Of a stretch of DNA of 51,405 nt, positions 34,270-43,582 are shown piece after piece. Each line of letters starts with the position of its first letter. Positions within the stretch are counted from its first letter, which is position 1. A model generated the notes under the pieces. That model searched no databases and had not been told where the DNA came from. It was given only the letters and a program-made list of their open reading frames with translations. Location of the stretch: assembly GCF_944324935.1 (NCBI RefSeq), contig NZ_CALUYG010000019.1, positions 1 to 51,405 on the forward strand, given 5' to 3'. This stretch comes from an uncultured Desulfovibrio sp. (GTDB taxonomy: Bacteria > Desulfobacterota > Desulfovibrionia > Desulfovibrionales > Desulfovibrionaceae). The translations under genes and the position numbers were made by a program.

Positions 34270-36606
34270 CTAGCTGCGGTGATTGGCTTCGTCCACCACC
34301 ACGCGCAGAACGCTTTCGTTGATGTTGTGGGTCATGTTGACGCCGGCAAGGTTGCCGTCCACCCAGATGATGCGGGCGGGCGTATCATGCAGGATGCGGG
34401 CAAAGGGCCCGTCGGCGCTGTCCATCTTGACTTCATCCTGTTCGCGCAGGCTCGGCGGCGTATCGAAGCGCAGCCGGAAGCCGGAGATGCTGGCGTCAAG
34501 GATGGTGGCAAAGAAGGGCACGCCGGCCATGTTGGAGACGCGCACGGTATGCACTTCCGTGATTTCGAAGCGCTCGTCGCCGCGGCGCTCGCTGCGCATG
34601 GCGTCGATCATGTGCCGCAGATCGTCGGAGAGCTTGCGCAGCTCCTGCGCATGGCTGGAGGAATCGTGCATGTTCTGCGTGGATATCTTGGCCTGTTCGG
34701 AGAAGTTCTCCATCTTGCGCAGCACATCTTCGCTGGCATGCGCCTGATCGGTCGTGACCTGGGCCACGGCGGCGATGTCGTTGACGGCTTCGCCGATGAC
34801 GTTCTGGATGTTGCTCAGACGTTCGCCGGAATTGTCGGCCAGTTCGGTCGCCTGGCGCGTCAGGGTGACGCACTCCTTGGTGGCCTTGGAGCTCTCCCGG
34901 ACGCTGTTCTGGATGCCCATGATGGAGCCGGCCACTTCATCCGTGGCATGCATGGTCTTTTCGGCCAGCTTGCGGACTTCGTCGGCCACCACGGCAAAGC
35001 CCTTGCCGGCCTCCCCGGCGCGGGCCGCCTCGATGGCGGCGTTGAGGGCCAGCAGGTTGGTCTGATCGGCCACGTCCTTGATGAGTTCGAGCACGTTGCC
35101 GATGTCCTTGGCCTGTGCATCAAGCGAGGCCATGCTGTCGGCAACCTTGGAAGTCTGCTCGTCCACGCGCGTGATGCAGGCGATGGTACGGCGCACGACC
35201 TCGTAGCCTTCCTGGGCTTCCTTCTGGGCGGTCTGGGACTTTTCCATGCTGAAGCTGGTCTTGAGGGCGGCATCACGCATGGACTCGGCCATGGCGTGCA
35301 TGCTCTCGGCGGCGGAGACGGCTTCCCGTTCCTGTTCCGTAGCGACCTTGCCGGTATTTTCCAGCTGCTGGAAGAGCTGCTGGAAGGCCTCGGTCTGGGT
35401 GGTGGAGATCTCCTGCGCGTGACTGGCGGACAGATAGATACGGTCGTTGAGCTGGGCGATGCGGTTGCGCTGCTCGTACATTTCCGTCAGGTCGTTGTGC
35501 AGGGTGAAGACGCCGACCAGGGTTCCGTCAAGATTGAGCAGGGGCGAAAGATCCATGACGATGTGCTTGGTCTGCTGGCGCATGTTGATGAAGGTGCGCG
35601 CGTAGCCGAGCACGGGCTTGCCGCTGTGCAGCACATCGTCGCATATGGTCTTGCGGGAATCGTCATTGTAGAAGAACTGGCTGACGCTGACGCCGAGATA
35701 ATCCTCGGGATGTCCGTCGCGTCCCCAGAGGTCGAGCATGAGCTGATTGACAAAGGTGATCTTGCCGTGCGTGTCGCAGATGGCGAGCGGGGAGGTCATG
35801 CCGCGCATGAGGCCTTCGCTGACGCCCAGCTTTTCCTTGATGATGGCCGACGTGGTGTCGAAGGCCTTGGCCAGGCGGCCGATCTCGTCGCCGCGGTCGA
35901 TGGCGGACGGTTCGAAGATGCCGCGGGCGGCCTTGTCGGCCACGGTGGTGATGCGGGTGAGCGGCTTGCAGATGTTGCGTACCAGCAGCACGGAGATGAG
36001 AATGGCGAAGACGATGTAGACGACAGCGGCGGCGGAGGCGAGGCGCAGGGCATTGTTGACGCTGGCGGCCAGATGCTGGAGCAGGCCGTCCTTGGAGTCG
36101 GTCAGCAGGCTGCGGGACTGGGAGAGGAGCTTCTGGACATCCGCAAGGAGGGGCAGCGTATTTTCCTGCAAATAGGCGCTCGCCGCCTCATGCCGGCCGG
36201 CATCGACGTGTTCCTTGATGGTGTGGGCCGAGGCATGCAGCCTGGTATGGACGTCATCCACCTTGGCAAAGATGCCGCGGATGCCGGGGACCTCTTCTTC
36301 CAGCTCCTGGCGCTGCGGGCCGTGGAACCATTTGCCGAAGTCGCACTGCCGGCCGTCGGTGGGCACGCCCAGAGGAGCCTTGCCCTGCTGGAGGACAAAA
36401 TTCTGCACTTTCATCGCCCATTGCAAATGGGCTACTTCCGCCGCCAGCAGCGCGCCGTCCCTGGAGGGCTGACTGAGGATCTTGGCGTCCTTGTTGACGA
36501 TATCGAGGTAGAGGAGCATGGCCCCCATCGTGATGAGGAAGAAAAAAATGAACGCACAGAATGTGGTATACAGCTTCTTGCCGACAGAGATGTCAACCCA
36601 ACGCAT
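34270..36606 (-). CDS. Chemoreceptor with periplasmic CZB zinc-binding domain and C-terminal PilZ domain
   Basis: 778 residues. TM1 (about 12-36), then a periplasmic domain with the zinc-chemoreceptor pattern H60-xx-W63, C88-D-F-G-K-W93 and H120-xxx-H124. TM2 (about 190-212), HAMP, PAS (about 285-390) and signalling domain with [20 protein letters not shown] follow. The last 107 residues form a PilZ domain with RGDER (675-679) and DASISG (704-709), the c-di-GMP binding motifs. It may sense periplasmic zinc or redox state and be tuned by c-di-GMP. ATG 36606 follows GGAGG. A sigma-28 promoter lies upstream. CZB domains are usually cytoplasmic, so the external position is unusual. Confidence 0.85.
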   Translation of the reverse strand: MRWVDISVGKKLYTTFCAFIFFFLITMGAMLLYLDIVNKDAKILSQPSRDGALLAAEVAHLQWAMKVQNFVLQQGKAPLGVPTDGRQCDFGKWFHGPQRQELEEEVPGIRGIFAKVDDVHTRLHASAHTIKEHVDAGRHEAASAYLQENTLPLLADVQKLLSQSRSLLTDSKDGLLQHLAASVNNALRLASAAAVVYIVFAILISVLLVRNICKPLTRITTVADKAARGIFEPSAIDRGDEIGRLAKAFDTTSAIIKEKLGVSEGLMRGMTSPLAICDTHGKITFVNQLMLDLWGRDGHPEDYLGVSVSQFFYNDDSRKTICDDVLHSGKPVLGYARTFINMRQQTKHIVMDLSPLLNLDGTLVGVFTLHNDLTEMYEQRNRIAQLNDRIYLSASHAQEISTTQTEAFQQLFQQLENTGKVATEQEREAVSAAESMHAMAESMRDAALKTSFSMEKSQTAQKEAQEGYEVVRRTIACITRVDEQTSKVADSMASLDAQAKDIGNVLELIKDVADQTNLLALNAAIEAARAGEAGKGFAVVADEVRKLAEKTMHATDEVAGSIMGIQNSVRESSKATKECVTLTRQATELADNSGERLSNIQNVIGEAVNDIAAVAQVTTDQAHASEDVLRKMENFSEQAKISTQNMHDSSSHAQELRKLSDDLRHMIDAMRSERRGDERFEITEVHTVRVSNMAGVPFFATILDASISGFRLRFDTPPSLREQDEVKMDSADGPFARILHDTPARIIWVDGNLAGVNMTHNINESVLRVVVDEANHRS

Positions 36607-36681
36607 GGAATCCTCCAGTTCACAACGTGGCAGGCGCTGCCGCACGCTGCCTCGTACAGGCAATTTTACCAACTATACGCT

Positions 36682-36708
36682 TTATCGCCCGCGGGCTTGC
36701 TTCCTTTA
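36682..36708 (-). promoter_or_regulatory. Sigma-28 (FliA)-type promoter of the CZB-PilZ chemoreceptor
   Basis: On the minus strand TAAA (36708-36705), 15 bases, GGCGATAA (36689-36682), which is 11 of 12 consensus bases. The leader would be about 70 bases. Confidence 0.7.
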
Positions 36709-36836
36709 TGCCTGCGGGGGATTTTTTGTCCCATCGCCGGGCATGATACCGTGTGAGCGGCGCGGAGGCAATGCGGATGCCGTTCGCCGTTGCGGCTGGC
36801 GGCGCAATTTTTCTTGCCTTGTCCTCTGCGAGCTCG

Positions 36837-36863
36837 TAAATGTGATGGGAAGGACGCAGATCA
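36837..36863 (+). promoter_or_regulatory. Weaker sigma-28-like promoter of the EAL gene
   Basis: TAAA (36837-36840), 15 bases, GCAGATCA (36856-36863; six of eight against GCCGATAA). It is 30 bases before the ATG at 36894. Confidence 0.45.
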
Positions 36864-36893
36864 TCCCGTCAGGGGATGATGAGGAGAAAGGAT

Positions 36894-39794
36894 ATGCCGC
36901 GGTTGTTCTGGCGATTGGGCGTGCTGGTGGGAACCTTGTGCCTGCTCTGCTTCGGGGAGGCGGGCCGGGCGGCCCCGGTGCGCAATGACGCCCCCGCCGC
37001 GCCCATGCACTTTTTTTTGCCGGAGAATTTGCGCAAGGACTATGCCGCCCAGCGCGTGGTGCGGGTGGGCTGGTTCGATCAGCATGCCGTCTTCAGGAGG
37101 AACGGCGGCAAGGTGTGCGGCTATGCGCCGTCCCTGCTGGAGGCCATCTCCCGGTATACCGGCTGGCGCTTCGAGTGGATCGCCATACCGTTCGAGGAGC
37201 TGGCGGAAAAGCTCGACAGCGGCGAGATCGACATATCCTGCGGCATTTCCTATACGCCCGAGCGCGCGCGGCGGATGACGTTCTCCAAACTCCAGGCCGG
37301 CTTTGAGATCACCACCCTGCATGTGCCCTTGCAGAGCAATGTCCATTACATGGAGTTCAAGGACTTTGACGGCATGCGGCTGGGGTTTTTCAGCGGGGCG
37401 TACGAGCAGGACATCTTTCGCCGTATGGGCAGGCAGTTCGACTTCGATTTCAGCATCGTGGAATTCGAAGAGAGCCTGCCCATGCTCCGCGCCGTGCAGG
37501 ACGGCACGGTGGACGGCTATGTGGACGGCTGTCTTTCCGGGAAAAACACCAAGGTCGCCGGCACCTTTGCCATCGAGCCGTTTTATTTCGTCTCCCGCAA
37601 GGGCGATACGGTGTTCATGCCCCGCATCGACGAGGCCATCCGGCAGATGCAGCTTACCAGTCCCCGTTTTTTTTCCGCCCTGTTCGACAGTTTCCTCAAT
37701 GTGGGCAGCAACGTCGCCATCTCCCTTTCCCGCGGCGAGGAGGAATGGCTGGCCGGCAAGCCCATGCTGCGCATGGCCTACAGCCGGGAGCTCCAGCGCA
37801 TGAACCCCCGGGCCGGCCCCTTCCTCCAGCGGCTCGCGCTGGAGATGGCCGGACGGGCCGGCATCAGGCTGGAGATGGTCCCGGCGGACAGTTATGAGGA
37901 ATGCCTCGCCATGCTTCGCAGGGGAGAGGCCGACCTGATCAGCAACGTGCCGCCGTCGGCGGACTTTGCGCGCCGTTTCGGCATCTTCGTGGGGCAGCCC
38001 TATTACAATGCGCCCATCTCCCTTGCCGTGGCCGGGAAGGCCAGGCCCGGTACGGGCCTGAGCATCGCCACCACCCGGGAATTCCTGAGCGTGGAGGAAT
38101 CCTACCTGCATACCTATCCCGCCGATCGCTTCGAGCAGTACGCCACGCCTGAAGAATGCTGCGAAGCCGTGGAACGAGGGGAGGCGGACGCCCACCTGAC
38201 CACCTATCCCGGATCGTACGCGCCGCCCAATCTGCCGCGGCGGCACGCCTTCAGCATCACGCAGGCCTTTTATCCCATGGCGTTCGGCTTCGGGCCGCAC
38301 GTCTCGCCCTACGCCATCTCCATTTTCGACAAGAGCATCCTGGCCCTTTCCGGCGGTCAGGTGGAAACGCTGGTCATGGATCATGTGCCGCAGACCATGC
38401 AGGAGATGCTGATCGGCGTCGTGCACCGCAACATCCTCTGGATCATCGCGGGGGGGATAGTGCTGGGAGGGCTCGTGTTCTGGCGCAGGGGCAGGGCAAA
38501 TCAGAAGCACCTGCATGCCCTGGAAAAGGTCGCCTACACCGATTCCGTCACCGGCGGCATCAACCGCGCCCGCTTCTTGCTTGAGAGCGATGAACTGCTG
38601 CTGGGCAGCGCGGAAGGTTATGTGGTGGTGAGCATCAATATCCGCAAGCTCGTGCAGATCAACCGTTCATGCGGATACGGCAGCGGTGACTGGACCATAC
38701 GGCGCTGTTACGCGGAGTTGCAGAATCTCACCTCCGGCCGGGAACTGGCGGCCCATGTGGGCGGGGGACGCTTCCTCTGTCTCTGGCATTGTCTGGAGGA
38801 CAGCGACGTGGAAGCCCGCCTGAACACCTTCTTCCATGCCGGGGCGGCACTGGGCGGCGAGCTTGGGCATGCGCTGGTGCTGGTCTGCGGCATCGCCCGC
38901 ATCCAGAATTTCGAAGGCAGGGTCGCCCCCTTCGTGGTGGCCGCCGAAACGGCCCAGACCAGCATCGGCGACAATACCTACAAGTCTTCCTACGTCTTTT
39001 ACAATACGGAGATGGACGCCATCGTCCTGCGCATGGCCGCGCTGGAGAACCGCATGCAGGCGGCGCTTGGCGCCGGAGAATTCGTGGTGCATGTGCAGCC
39101 GCAGATACAGCTTGCCTCCGGCAACGTCAGCGGCGGGGAGGCCCTCGTGCGCTGGATGCCGCCGGACGGCAGCAAGATCTATCCTGATGAGTTCATTCCG
39201 CTGTTCGAGAAAAACGGCTTTATCCGCGAACTGGACATGTATGTGCTTGACCGCGTCTGCCGCTGGCTGCGGCAGCGGCTGGACGAAGGCCGGCGGGTAG
39301 TGCCCATCGGGGTGAATCAGTCACGCGCGCTGTTTTTGACGGACACCTATTGCGAACAGTTCCTCAGTGTGCTTGAGCGGCATCACATCCCCCATGACCT
39401 TGTGGAAGTGGAGGTGACGGAGTCCCTGGCGGGCTTCAACGAGGAACTGGTCGTGGCCAACCTGCAAAAGCTCAAGTCCTGGGGCATCAAGGTGGCGCTG
39501 GATGACTTCGGCAAGGGCTATTCCTCGCTGACGGCCCTCCAGGTCTTTCCGGTGGATGTGCTCAAACTGGACAAGGAATTCCTCTCCGACAAGTCCAGTC
39601 CGGCCATGGTGGAGTCCCTCGTGCATCTCGGCGGCAAGCTGGGCCTCAAAGTGTTGTGCGAAGGCATCGAGACGCTGGAGCAGCTTCGTTTCCTGGCCGG
39701 CATAGGCTGTACCTACGGGCAGGGCTATTATATCGCCCGGCCCATGCCCTTTGCCGACTTTGAGGCCTTCCTGACCCAGCGGGCCAGTCTGTAG
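36894..39794 (+). CDS. Dual substrate-binding-domain sensor with degenerate GGDEF and intact EAL phosphodiesterase domain
   Basis: 966 residues. Signal peptide (1-27), two tandem SBP_bac_3 (amino-acid-binding type) domains (about 50-285 and 290-510), TM (about 515-535), a GGDEF-like domain whose signature reads VGGGRF (inactive), and an EAL domain (about 715-960). The EAL keeps GEALVRW, VNQSRA, EVEVTES, DDFGKGYSS, LKLDKEF, EGIET and YGQGYY, so it should hydrolyse c-di-GMP to pGpG. Binding of a small periplasmic ligand probably controls it. ATG 36894 is preferred to 36876 because AGGAG lies seven bases upstream. Divergent from the PilZ chemoreceptor. Confidence 0.88.
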   Translation: MPRLFWRLGVLVGTLCLLCFGEAGRAAPVRNDAPAAPMHFFLPENLRKDYAAQRVVRVGWFDQHAVFRRNGGKVCGYAPSLLEAISRYTGWRFEWIAIPFEELAEKLDSGEIDISCGISYTPERARRMTFSKLQAGFEITTLHVPLQSNVHYMEFKDFDGMRLGFFSGAYEQDIFRRMGRQFDFDFSIVEFEESLPMLRAVQDGTVDGYVDGCLSGKNTKVAGTFAIEPFYFVSRKGDTVFMPRIDEAIRQMQLTSPRFFSALFDSFLNVGSNVAISLSRGEEEWLAGKPMLRMAYSRELQRMNPRAGPFLQRLALEMAGRAGIRLEMVPADSYEECLAMLRRGEADLISNVPPSADFARRFGIFVGQPYYNAPISLAVAGKARPGTGLSIATTREFLSVEESYLHTYPADRFEQYATPEECCEAVERGEADAHLTTYPGSYAPPNLPRRHAFSITQAFYPMAFGFGPHVSPYAISIFDKSILALSGGQVETLVMDHVPQTMQEMLIGVVHRNILWIIAGGIVLGGLVFWRRGRANQKHLHALEKVAYTDSVTGGINRARFLLESDELLLGSAEGYVVVSINIRKLVQINRSCGYGSGDWTIRRCYAELQNLTSGRELAAHVGGGRFLCLWHCLEDSDVEARLNTFFHAGAALGGELGHALVLVCGIARIQNFEGRVAPFVVAAETAQTSIGDNTYKSSYVFYNTEMDAIVLRMAALENRMQAALGAGEFVVHVQPQIQLASGNVSGGEALVRWMPPDGSKIYPDEFIPLFEKNGFIRELDMYVLDRVCRWLRQRLDEGRRVVPIGVNQSRALFLTDTYCEQFLSVLERHHIPHDLVEVEVTESLAGFNEELVVANLQKLKSWGIKVALDDFGKGYSSLTALQVFPVDVLKLDKEFLSDKSSPAMVESLVHLGGKLGLKVLCEGIETLEQLRFLAGIGCTYGQGYYIARPMPFADFEAFLTQRASL

Positions 39795-40164
39795 GGGGAC
39801 GCCCCTTCTTCCACCACCACCTCCTCCTTCTCTTCCTTCCCAGGGCCTGGCGGATTCTATCTGCCGCTTGTTTTGAGGGAAGGAGAGCCCTCGTGCTGCC
39901 GTCGATGCTCGCGGCTTCCCGCGTCGTGACGGGAAGGGACGGTCTTCCGGTCACCGTCTGCACGGGAGTGCCAAGCCGTTTCGCGGCGAGGCGAGAAAAG
40001 GCGTGCTCGTCCTCCTCCCAGGCCCCCCATCCCTTCCCAACGCGTTTTTACCGGGGAAAAGTCGGAGACACGAGGCCACCCCGCCCCCAAAGACAAGCGG
40101 AGCGTGTGCGGCTTATTTTTTCTTGTCTTTTGAAATTTCTTTGTAAAATTTGTGTCAGCAGCCC
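39795..40164. other. 370-base intergenic region with repeat copy
   Basis: It holds composite repeat copy B (39894-40060). The last 70 bases before the convergent GGDEF gene are T-rich (TTATTTTTTCTTGTC) and may end plus-strand transcripts, but no good stem was seen. No gene recognised. Confidence 0.5.
39894..40060 (+). repeat. Composite intergenic repeat, copy B
   Basis: A diverged 71-bp-type unit (GTGCTGCCGTCGATGCTCGC, then CGTCGTGACGGG) from 39894 is followed by the core at 40012-40060 (CCTCCTCCCAGGCCCCCCAT, CCCTTCCCAACGCG, TTTTTACCGGGG). Confidence 0.6.
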
Positions 40165-41466
40165 CTAGTTCACGCGCTGCTCGCGCGAGTCCCTCTCCCG
40201 CCGTTCTTCGGCCTTGCCGAGGAGGGTGTCGGGCGCATGCCCGTCCAGGGGAAACTGGGCAATGCCCACGGCAAGATGGCAGCGCAGCAGCCGGGAGCCG
40301 ATGCGCAGCGGTCCGTCGAGCTGGCGGCTCAGGGCCGTAAGCAGGGGGCCTGTGGATTCCCGTTCCACCAGCAGGCCGAAAATGGCGTTCCCCGTCCGGT
40401 AGAGCCGCGCGGAGCGCGGCATCTGCGAACGTATCCGCTGGGCCACGACCTGAAGCAGGCGGTCGCCGGCGTCGTAGCCGTATTCCTCGCACAAGGCGAT
40501 GAAGTTGCTCAGGCCCAGGCTGACGAGGCAGAACTTTTCCCGCGCGGTGATCCAGGTGCTCACGTCCTGTTGCAGGCTCGCCTTGTTCTGACAATGGGTG
40601 AGCGGGTCGTGACAGTCCATGTCCGCCAGGAAGCCTGTCTGCGAGATGTGCTTGAGCAGCCAGTAGGCAAGGATGCTGAGCAGAAGACTCAGGAGAACGG
40701 CCACACAGTAGATGCTGGCGGCGTACCACGGCTGGATCCAGCCGGTGCGCGGCTCTATGGCCAGGGACCACTGGCCGTTGGGCAGGATGCTGCTGATCTC
40801 CAGCGGATCGACAAGACTGTCGTACGAACAGCCCGCAATGGAGACCGGCGCGCCGTTTTCGCCATTGCGCCGGAACAGGGCAAAGCGGAGGTTCGCCTTG
40901 CTGCTGAAGGCGGGCGCGAGATTGGCCAGAAAATTGTCCATCTCCACAACGGCGATGGCAAAGCCCCAGAAGGCGTCGCCATGCGCGCCGCGATATACGG
41001 GAAGACGGCAGAGCAGGCCCGACCCGCCCTGCCGCAGGGGATAGGGCCCGTAAATGCCCGGCAGCCCGGAGTCCCGGCTTTGCATGGCCTCCGTCTTCTG
41101 GGCGGGGTCGACAAAAAGATCCAGCGGCGTTACCTCGGGTTGCGGCGGATAGCTGTACAGGATGCGGCCGTCCGGGGCCAGTTGCAGGGAGCGTATCTCC
41201 CGCAGCACCATGACGCCGCGGGCGCTTTCGTCAAAATCCGTCACGCCGCCGTCGGGCAGGACGCAGCGTTCGGCCAGCAGCCGCATGGTGTTGAAGATAT
41301 TCTCCACCTGTCGCGTCAGGTAGCCGAGCTGGGACTGGGCGATACCGTAGCAGTGCTGCCGCTCCCGCTGTTCCAGCTGGATCAGCACGACACGACAGCA
41401 GGCCAGACTGACGGCAAGCAGCAGGAGGAAAATACCCGCGAGCAGCCGTTTTTTCTTGATGGACAT
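40165..41466 (-). CDS. CHASE-domain membrane protein with degenerate GGDEF domain
   Basis: 433 residues. TM1 (about 8-28), a periplasmic CHASE-like sensor (about 30-240, with GPYPLRQGGSGLLCRLPVYRG), TM2 (about 245-270) and a GGDEF-fold domain (about 283-425). Its signature is YRTGNAIF instead of GGDEF, and DPLTHCQN replaces the usual DPLTGLPNR, so no cyclase activity is expected. It may bind nucleotide or act by dimerisation. GGAGG precedes the ATG. It is convergent with the EAL gene. Confidence 0.8.
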   Translation of the reverse strand: MSIKKKRLLAGIFLLLLAVSLACCRVVLIQLEQRERQHCYGIAQSQLGYLTRQVENIFNTMRLLAERCVLPDGGVTDFDESARGVMVLREIRSLQLAPDGRILYSYPPQPEVTPLDLFVDPAQKTEAMQSRDSGLPGIYGPYPLRQGGSGLLCRLPVYRGAHGDAFWGFAIAVVEMDNFLANLAPAFSSKANLRFALFRRNGENGAPVSIAGCSYDSLVDPLEISSILPNGQWSLAIEPRTGWIQPWYAASIYCVAVLLSLLLSILAYWLLKHISQTGFLADMDCHDPLTHCQNKASLQQDVSTWITAREKFCLVSLGLSNFIALCEEYGYDAGDRLLQVVAQRIRSQMPRSARLYRTGNAIFGLLVERESTGPLLTALSRQLDGPLRIGSRLLRCHLAVGIAQFPLDGHAPDTLLGKAEERRERDSREQRVN

Positions 41467-41632
41467 GTGGCCTCCGGCCCGTGTTTCCTTTCAGGGTACG
41501 ACCGGGAAGGGGAAGGTCAATGTGTGGGGCGCGGGCAGGTCGGAGGAGAGGCAGGGTCGCCCGGACTGACGGTGCGTTTTTTCGGCGCGGGCATCCGGCG
41601 AGCGCCGTCGCGAGGAGCGCTGCCGGAGGGCG

Positions 41633-42520
41633 TCAGCCGCGGCGATGTCCCTGCCGTCCGGCCAGGAGGGCGCTGCACAGGAAGCAGCCGCAGGCGACAA
41701 GGATGATGGTCGCGCCGCTGGATGTGCCCAGCCAGCTTTGCGCCGAGAGCAGCAGCCCGGCAACGCCGCTGAACAGGGCGACACCCTGGGCCCACCAGAA
41801 CATGCCACCCGCGCTGCGGGCCAGGTTCCGTGCCGTCGCCGCCGGCACGATGAGCAGGGCCGTAACAAGCAGGACCCCCACGGCGCGCACGGCCATCATA
41901 ACCACCAGAGAAAGCAGGGCCGCAAAGGCGTATTGCCAGATGGCCACCCGCACCCCCTGCGCCCCGGCCATGACGGGATCGAGGGCGATGAGCAGCAGGC
42001 GGTTGAAGCCGATGACGGCAAAGAAAAGCACTGCCAGCGCCAGCAGCGCCAGGAAGCCCAGTTCGGCGGGCGTGACGGTCAAAATATCGCCGTAGAGGAA
42101 CTGCGTCATGTTGCGGGCCATGCCCGGAGTGCGGCTGACCACGGCCAGGCCGAAGGCCACCACGGCGGAAAAGACGATGCCGATGGACGTATCCGCCGAA
42201 AGCAGACTGCCCCGGCGCACGGCCATGATGCACAGGCCCACCAGCACGCCGAACGCCGGCATGGTGAAGAGCGGATCAAGCGAAAACAGCAGACCGAGGG
42301 CCGCACCCGCAAAGGCCGAATGACCGATGGCGTCGGAAAAGAAGGCCATGCGAAAGGTGATGACGCTGACGCCGAGGGCGGCGGTCATGGGCGCCAGCAG
42401 CAAGATGGCCAGCATGGCCTGTTGCATGAAGCCCACATGCAGACAGTCCAGCGGCAGCCGCCCAAGGGCGTTCGCCACGGGCAACATGTCGGGAAGCAGG
42501 GCGGAAAGGCTCTCCAGCAT
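41633..42520 (-). CDS. znuB: Zinc/metal ABC transporter permease
   Basis: 295 residues, about eight transmembrane helices, ABC-3 family. It contains GVSVITFRMAFFSDAIGHSAFAG-like sequence (positions about 50-72) and a cytoplasmic coupling loop. It forms the membrane channel of the ZnuABC importer. It is separated from znuC by 222 bases that contain a repeat and an AT-rich stretch, unusual inside such an operon. GGGAG precedes the ATG. Mn or Fe as substrate is possible, but the His-rich ZnuA favours zinc. Confidence 0.85.
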   Translation of the reverse strand: MLESLSALLPDMLPVANALGRLPLDCLHVGFMQQAMLAILLLAPMTAALGVSVITFRMAFFSDAIGHSAFAGAALGLLFSLDPLFTMPAFGVLVGLCIMAVRRGSLLSADTSIGIVFSAVVAFGLAVVSRTPGMARNMTQFLYGDILTVTPAELGFLALLALAVLFFAVIGFNRLLLIALDPVMAGAQGVRVAIWQYAFAALLSLVVMMAVRAVGVLLVTALLIVPAATARNLARSAGGMFWWAQGVALFSGVAGLLLSAQSWLGTSSGATIILVACGCFLCSALLAGRQGHRRG

Positions 42521-42742
42521 GGCTAGCTCCCAGGGCGTATCGCCACGTTGCGCGGGTCGTCCGGGAGGAAGGGAGAGTCCTCCGCCGGCGCGGGAGGGGC
42601 CTCTCTTCCTCCCGGGCCCCCCATTCTTTCCCCAGCGCGTGCTTGCCAGGGGAGAGACGGCGCATGTGGCATACGCTTTTCCATAATTATGTGTGATAGT
42701 GGTATCTTTTTATTCTGTTGGGATTTTTTTGAAACATGTGTG
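42521..42742. other. 222-base spacer between znuC and znuB
   Basis: It contains repeat copy C with its hairpin, then a sudden AT-rich stretch (42665-42735) with the palindrome CATAATTATG (42686-42695) that could act as a separate promoter/operator for znuB. Confidence 0.4.
42564..42654 (+). repeat. Composite intergenic repeat, copy C with hairpin
   Basis: A hairpin (GGAAGGGAGAG / CTCTCTTCC with CCTCC / GGGAGG inside, 42567-42609) precedes the core TCCTCCCGGGCCCCCCATTC and TTTCCCCAGCGCG, then GCTTGCCAGGGGA. The inner CTCCGCCGGCGCGGGAG recurs at 44655-44676 in reverse with one change. Confidence 0.7.
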
Positions 42743-43582
42743 CTAACCGGCCCTGCCGGGGGCCGTTGACGCTGCCGGGCAGGCAGGCGCATCCGCGCTG
42801 TGGCAGTGCGCCCCGCACTGGGCGCAGGTCTCGTCCGGTTCTTCGCACTGTTCGGGGTACAGATGGATGGGCACGCCGAACAGGGCCCGCAGGGTCGGGG
42901 CGGTCAGCGCCGCGTGCGGCGCGCCTGCCCGCAGCAGAGAGCCCTTGAGGCACAGTACCTGGCTGGCGTAATGGGCCGTCAGCGACAGGTTGTGGCTGAC
43001 CATGATCAGGGTGAACCCCTGCTCCTGGCGGGCGGCGGTCAGGACTTTCCAGAACAGACGTTCGCCGCTGGCGTCCACCCCGGCCGCCGGTTCGTCCAGC
43101 AGCAGCAGGCGGGGCCGACGTGCCAGCGCCCCTGCCAGCAGCACTCGCCGTTGTTCGCCGCCGGAAAGGTCGCCCATGCGGCGATGCGCCAGATGGACGG
43201 CCTGCACCATGTCCAGATGGCGGCGGGCGTGCTCGCGCGCGGCGCCGGTCATGCCGAGCCAGAGCGGCCGGCGTCGGCCGGTCAGCGTCAGGAACTCCAG
43301 CACGGTCAGCGGCAGGCCCGCGTCAAGCTGGACGTGCTGCGGCACATACGCCATGCGCGGCGGGTCGCCAAAAGCGGGGAAATCGATCTGCCCCTCGAAG
43401 GGGATATTGCCGATGATGCAGAGGAGCAGCGTGCTCTTGCCCGCGCCGTTGGGCCCCACGATGACCGTACTGCCGCCGCGGGGGATGTCCGCCGTGACGT
43501 CCTGCAGGATGGTCAGTCCGTTACGGCGTACCGTCAGACCCCGCAGGCGTACGGCCGTATCAGTGGGCAGGGGAGCTGGCAA
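42743..43582 (-). CDS. znuC: Zinc ABC transporter ATP-binding protein with Cys-rich tail
   Basis: 279 residues. Walker A GPNGAGKST, Q-loop PQHVQLDAG, signature LSGGEQRR, Walker B LLLLDEPAAGVD and the switch His in MVSHN are all present. The last 36 residues carry five Cys and two His (C-EEPDET-C-AQ-C-GAH-C-H, then one more), a likely metal-binding extension absent from most ABC ATPases of this type. The TTG at 43582 was chosen because GAGGA lies five bases upstream; an ATG at 43606 without SD is the alternative. Either start overlaps the end of znuA. Confidence 0.82.
   Translation of the reverse strand: MPAPLPTDTAVRLRGLTVRRNGLTILQDVTADIPRGGSTVIVGPNGAGKSTLLLCIIGNIPFEGQIDFPAFGDPPRMAYVPQHVQLDAGLPLTVLEFLTLTGRRRPLWLGMTGAAREHARRHLDMVQAVHLAHRRMGDLSGGEQRRVLLAGALARRPRLLLLDEPAAGVDASGERLFWKVLTAARQEQGFTLIMVSHNLSLTAHYASQVLCLKGSLLRAGAPHAALTAPTLRALFGVPIHLYPEQCEEPDETCAQCGAHCHSADAPACPAASTAPGRAG

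Noticed and set aside
34279-36756. 825-codon plus-strand frame
   Set aside because: Antisense to the CZB-PilZ chemoreceptor; no recognisable motif.
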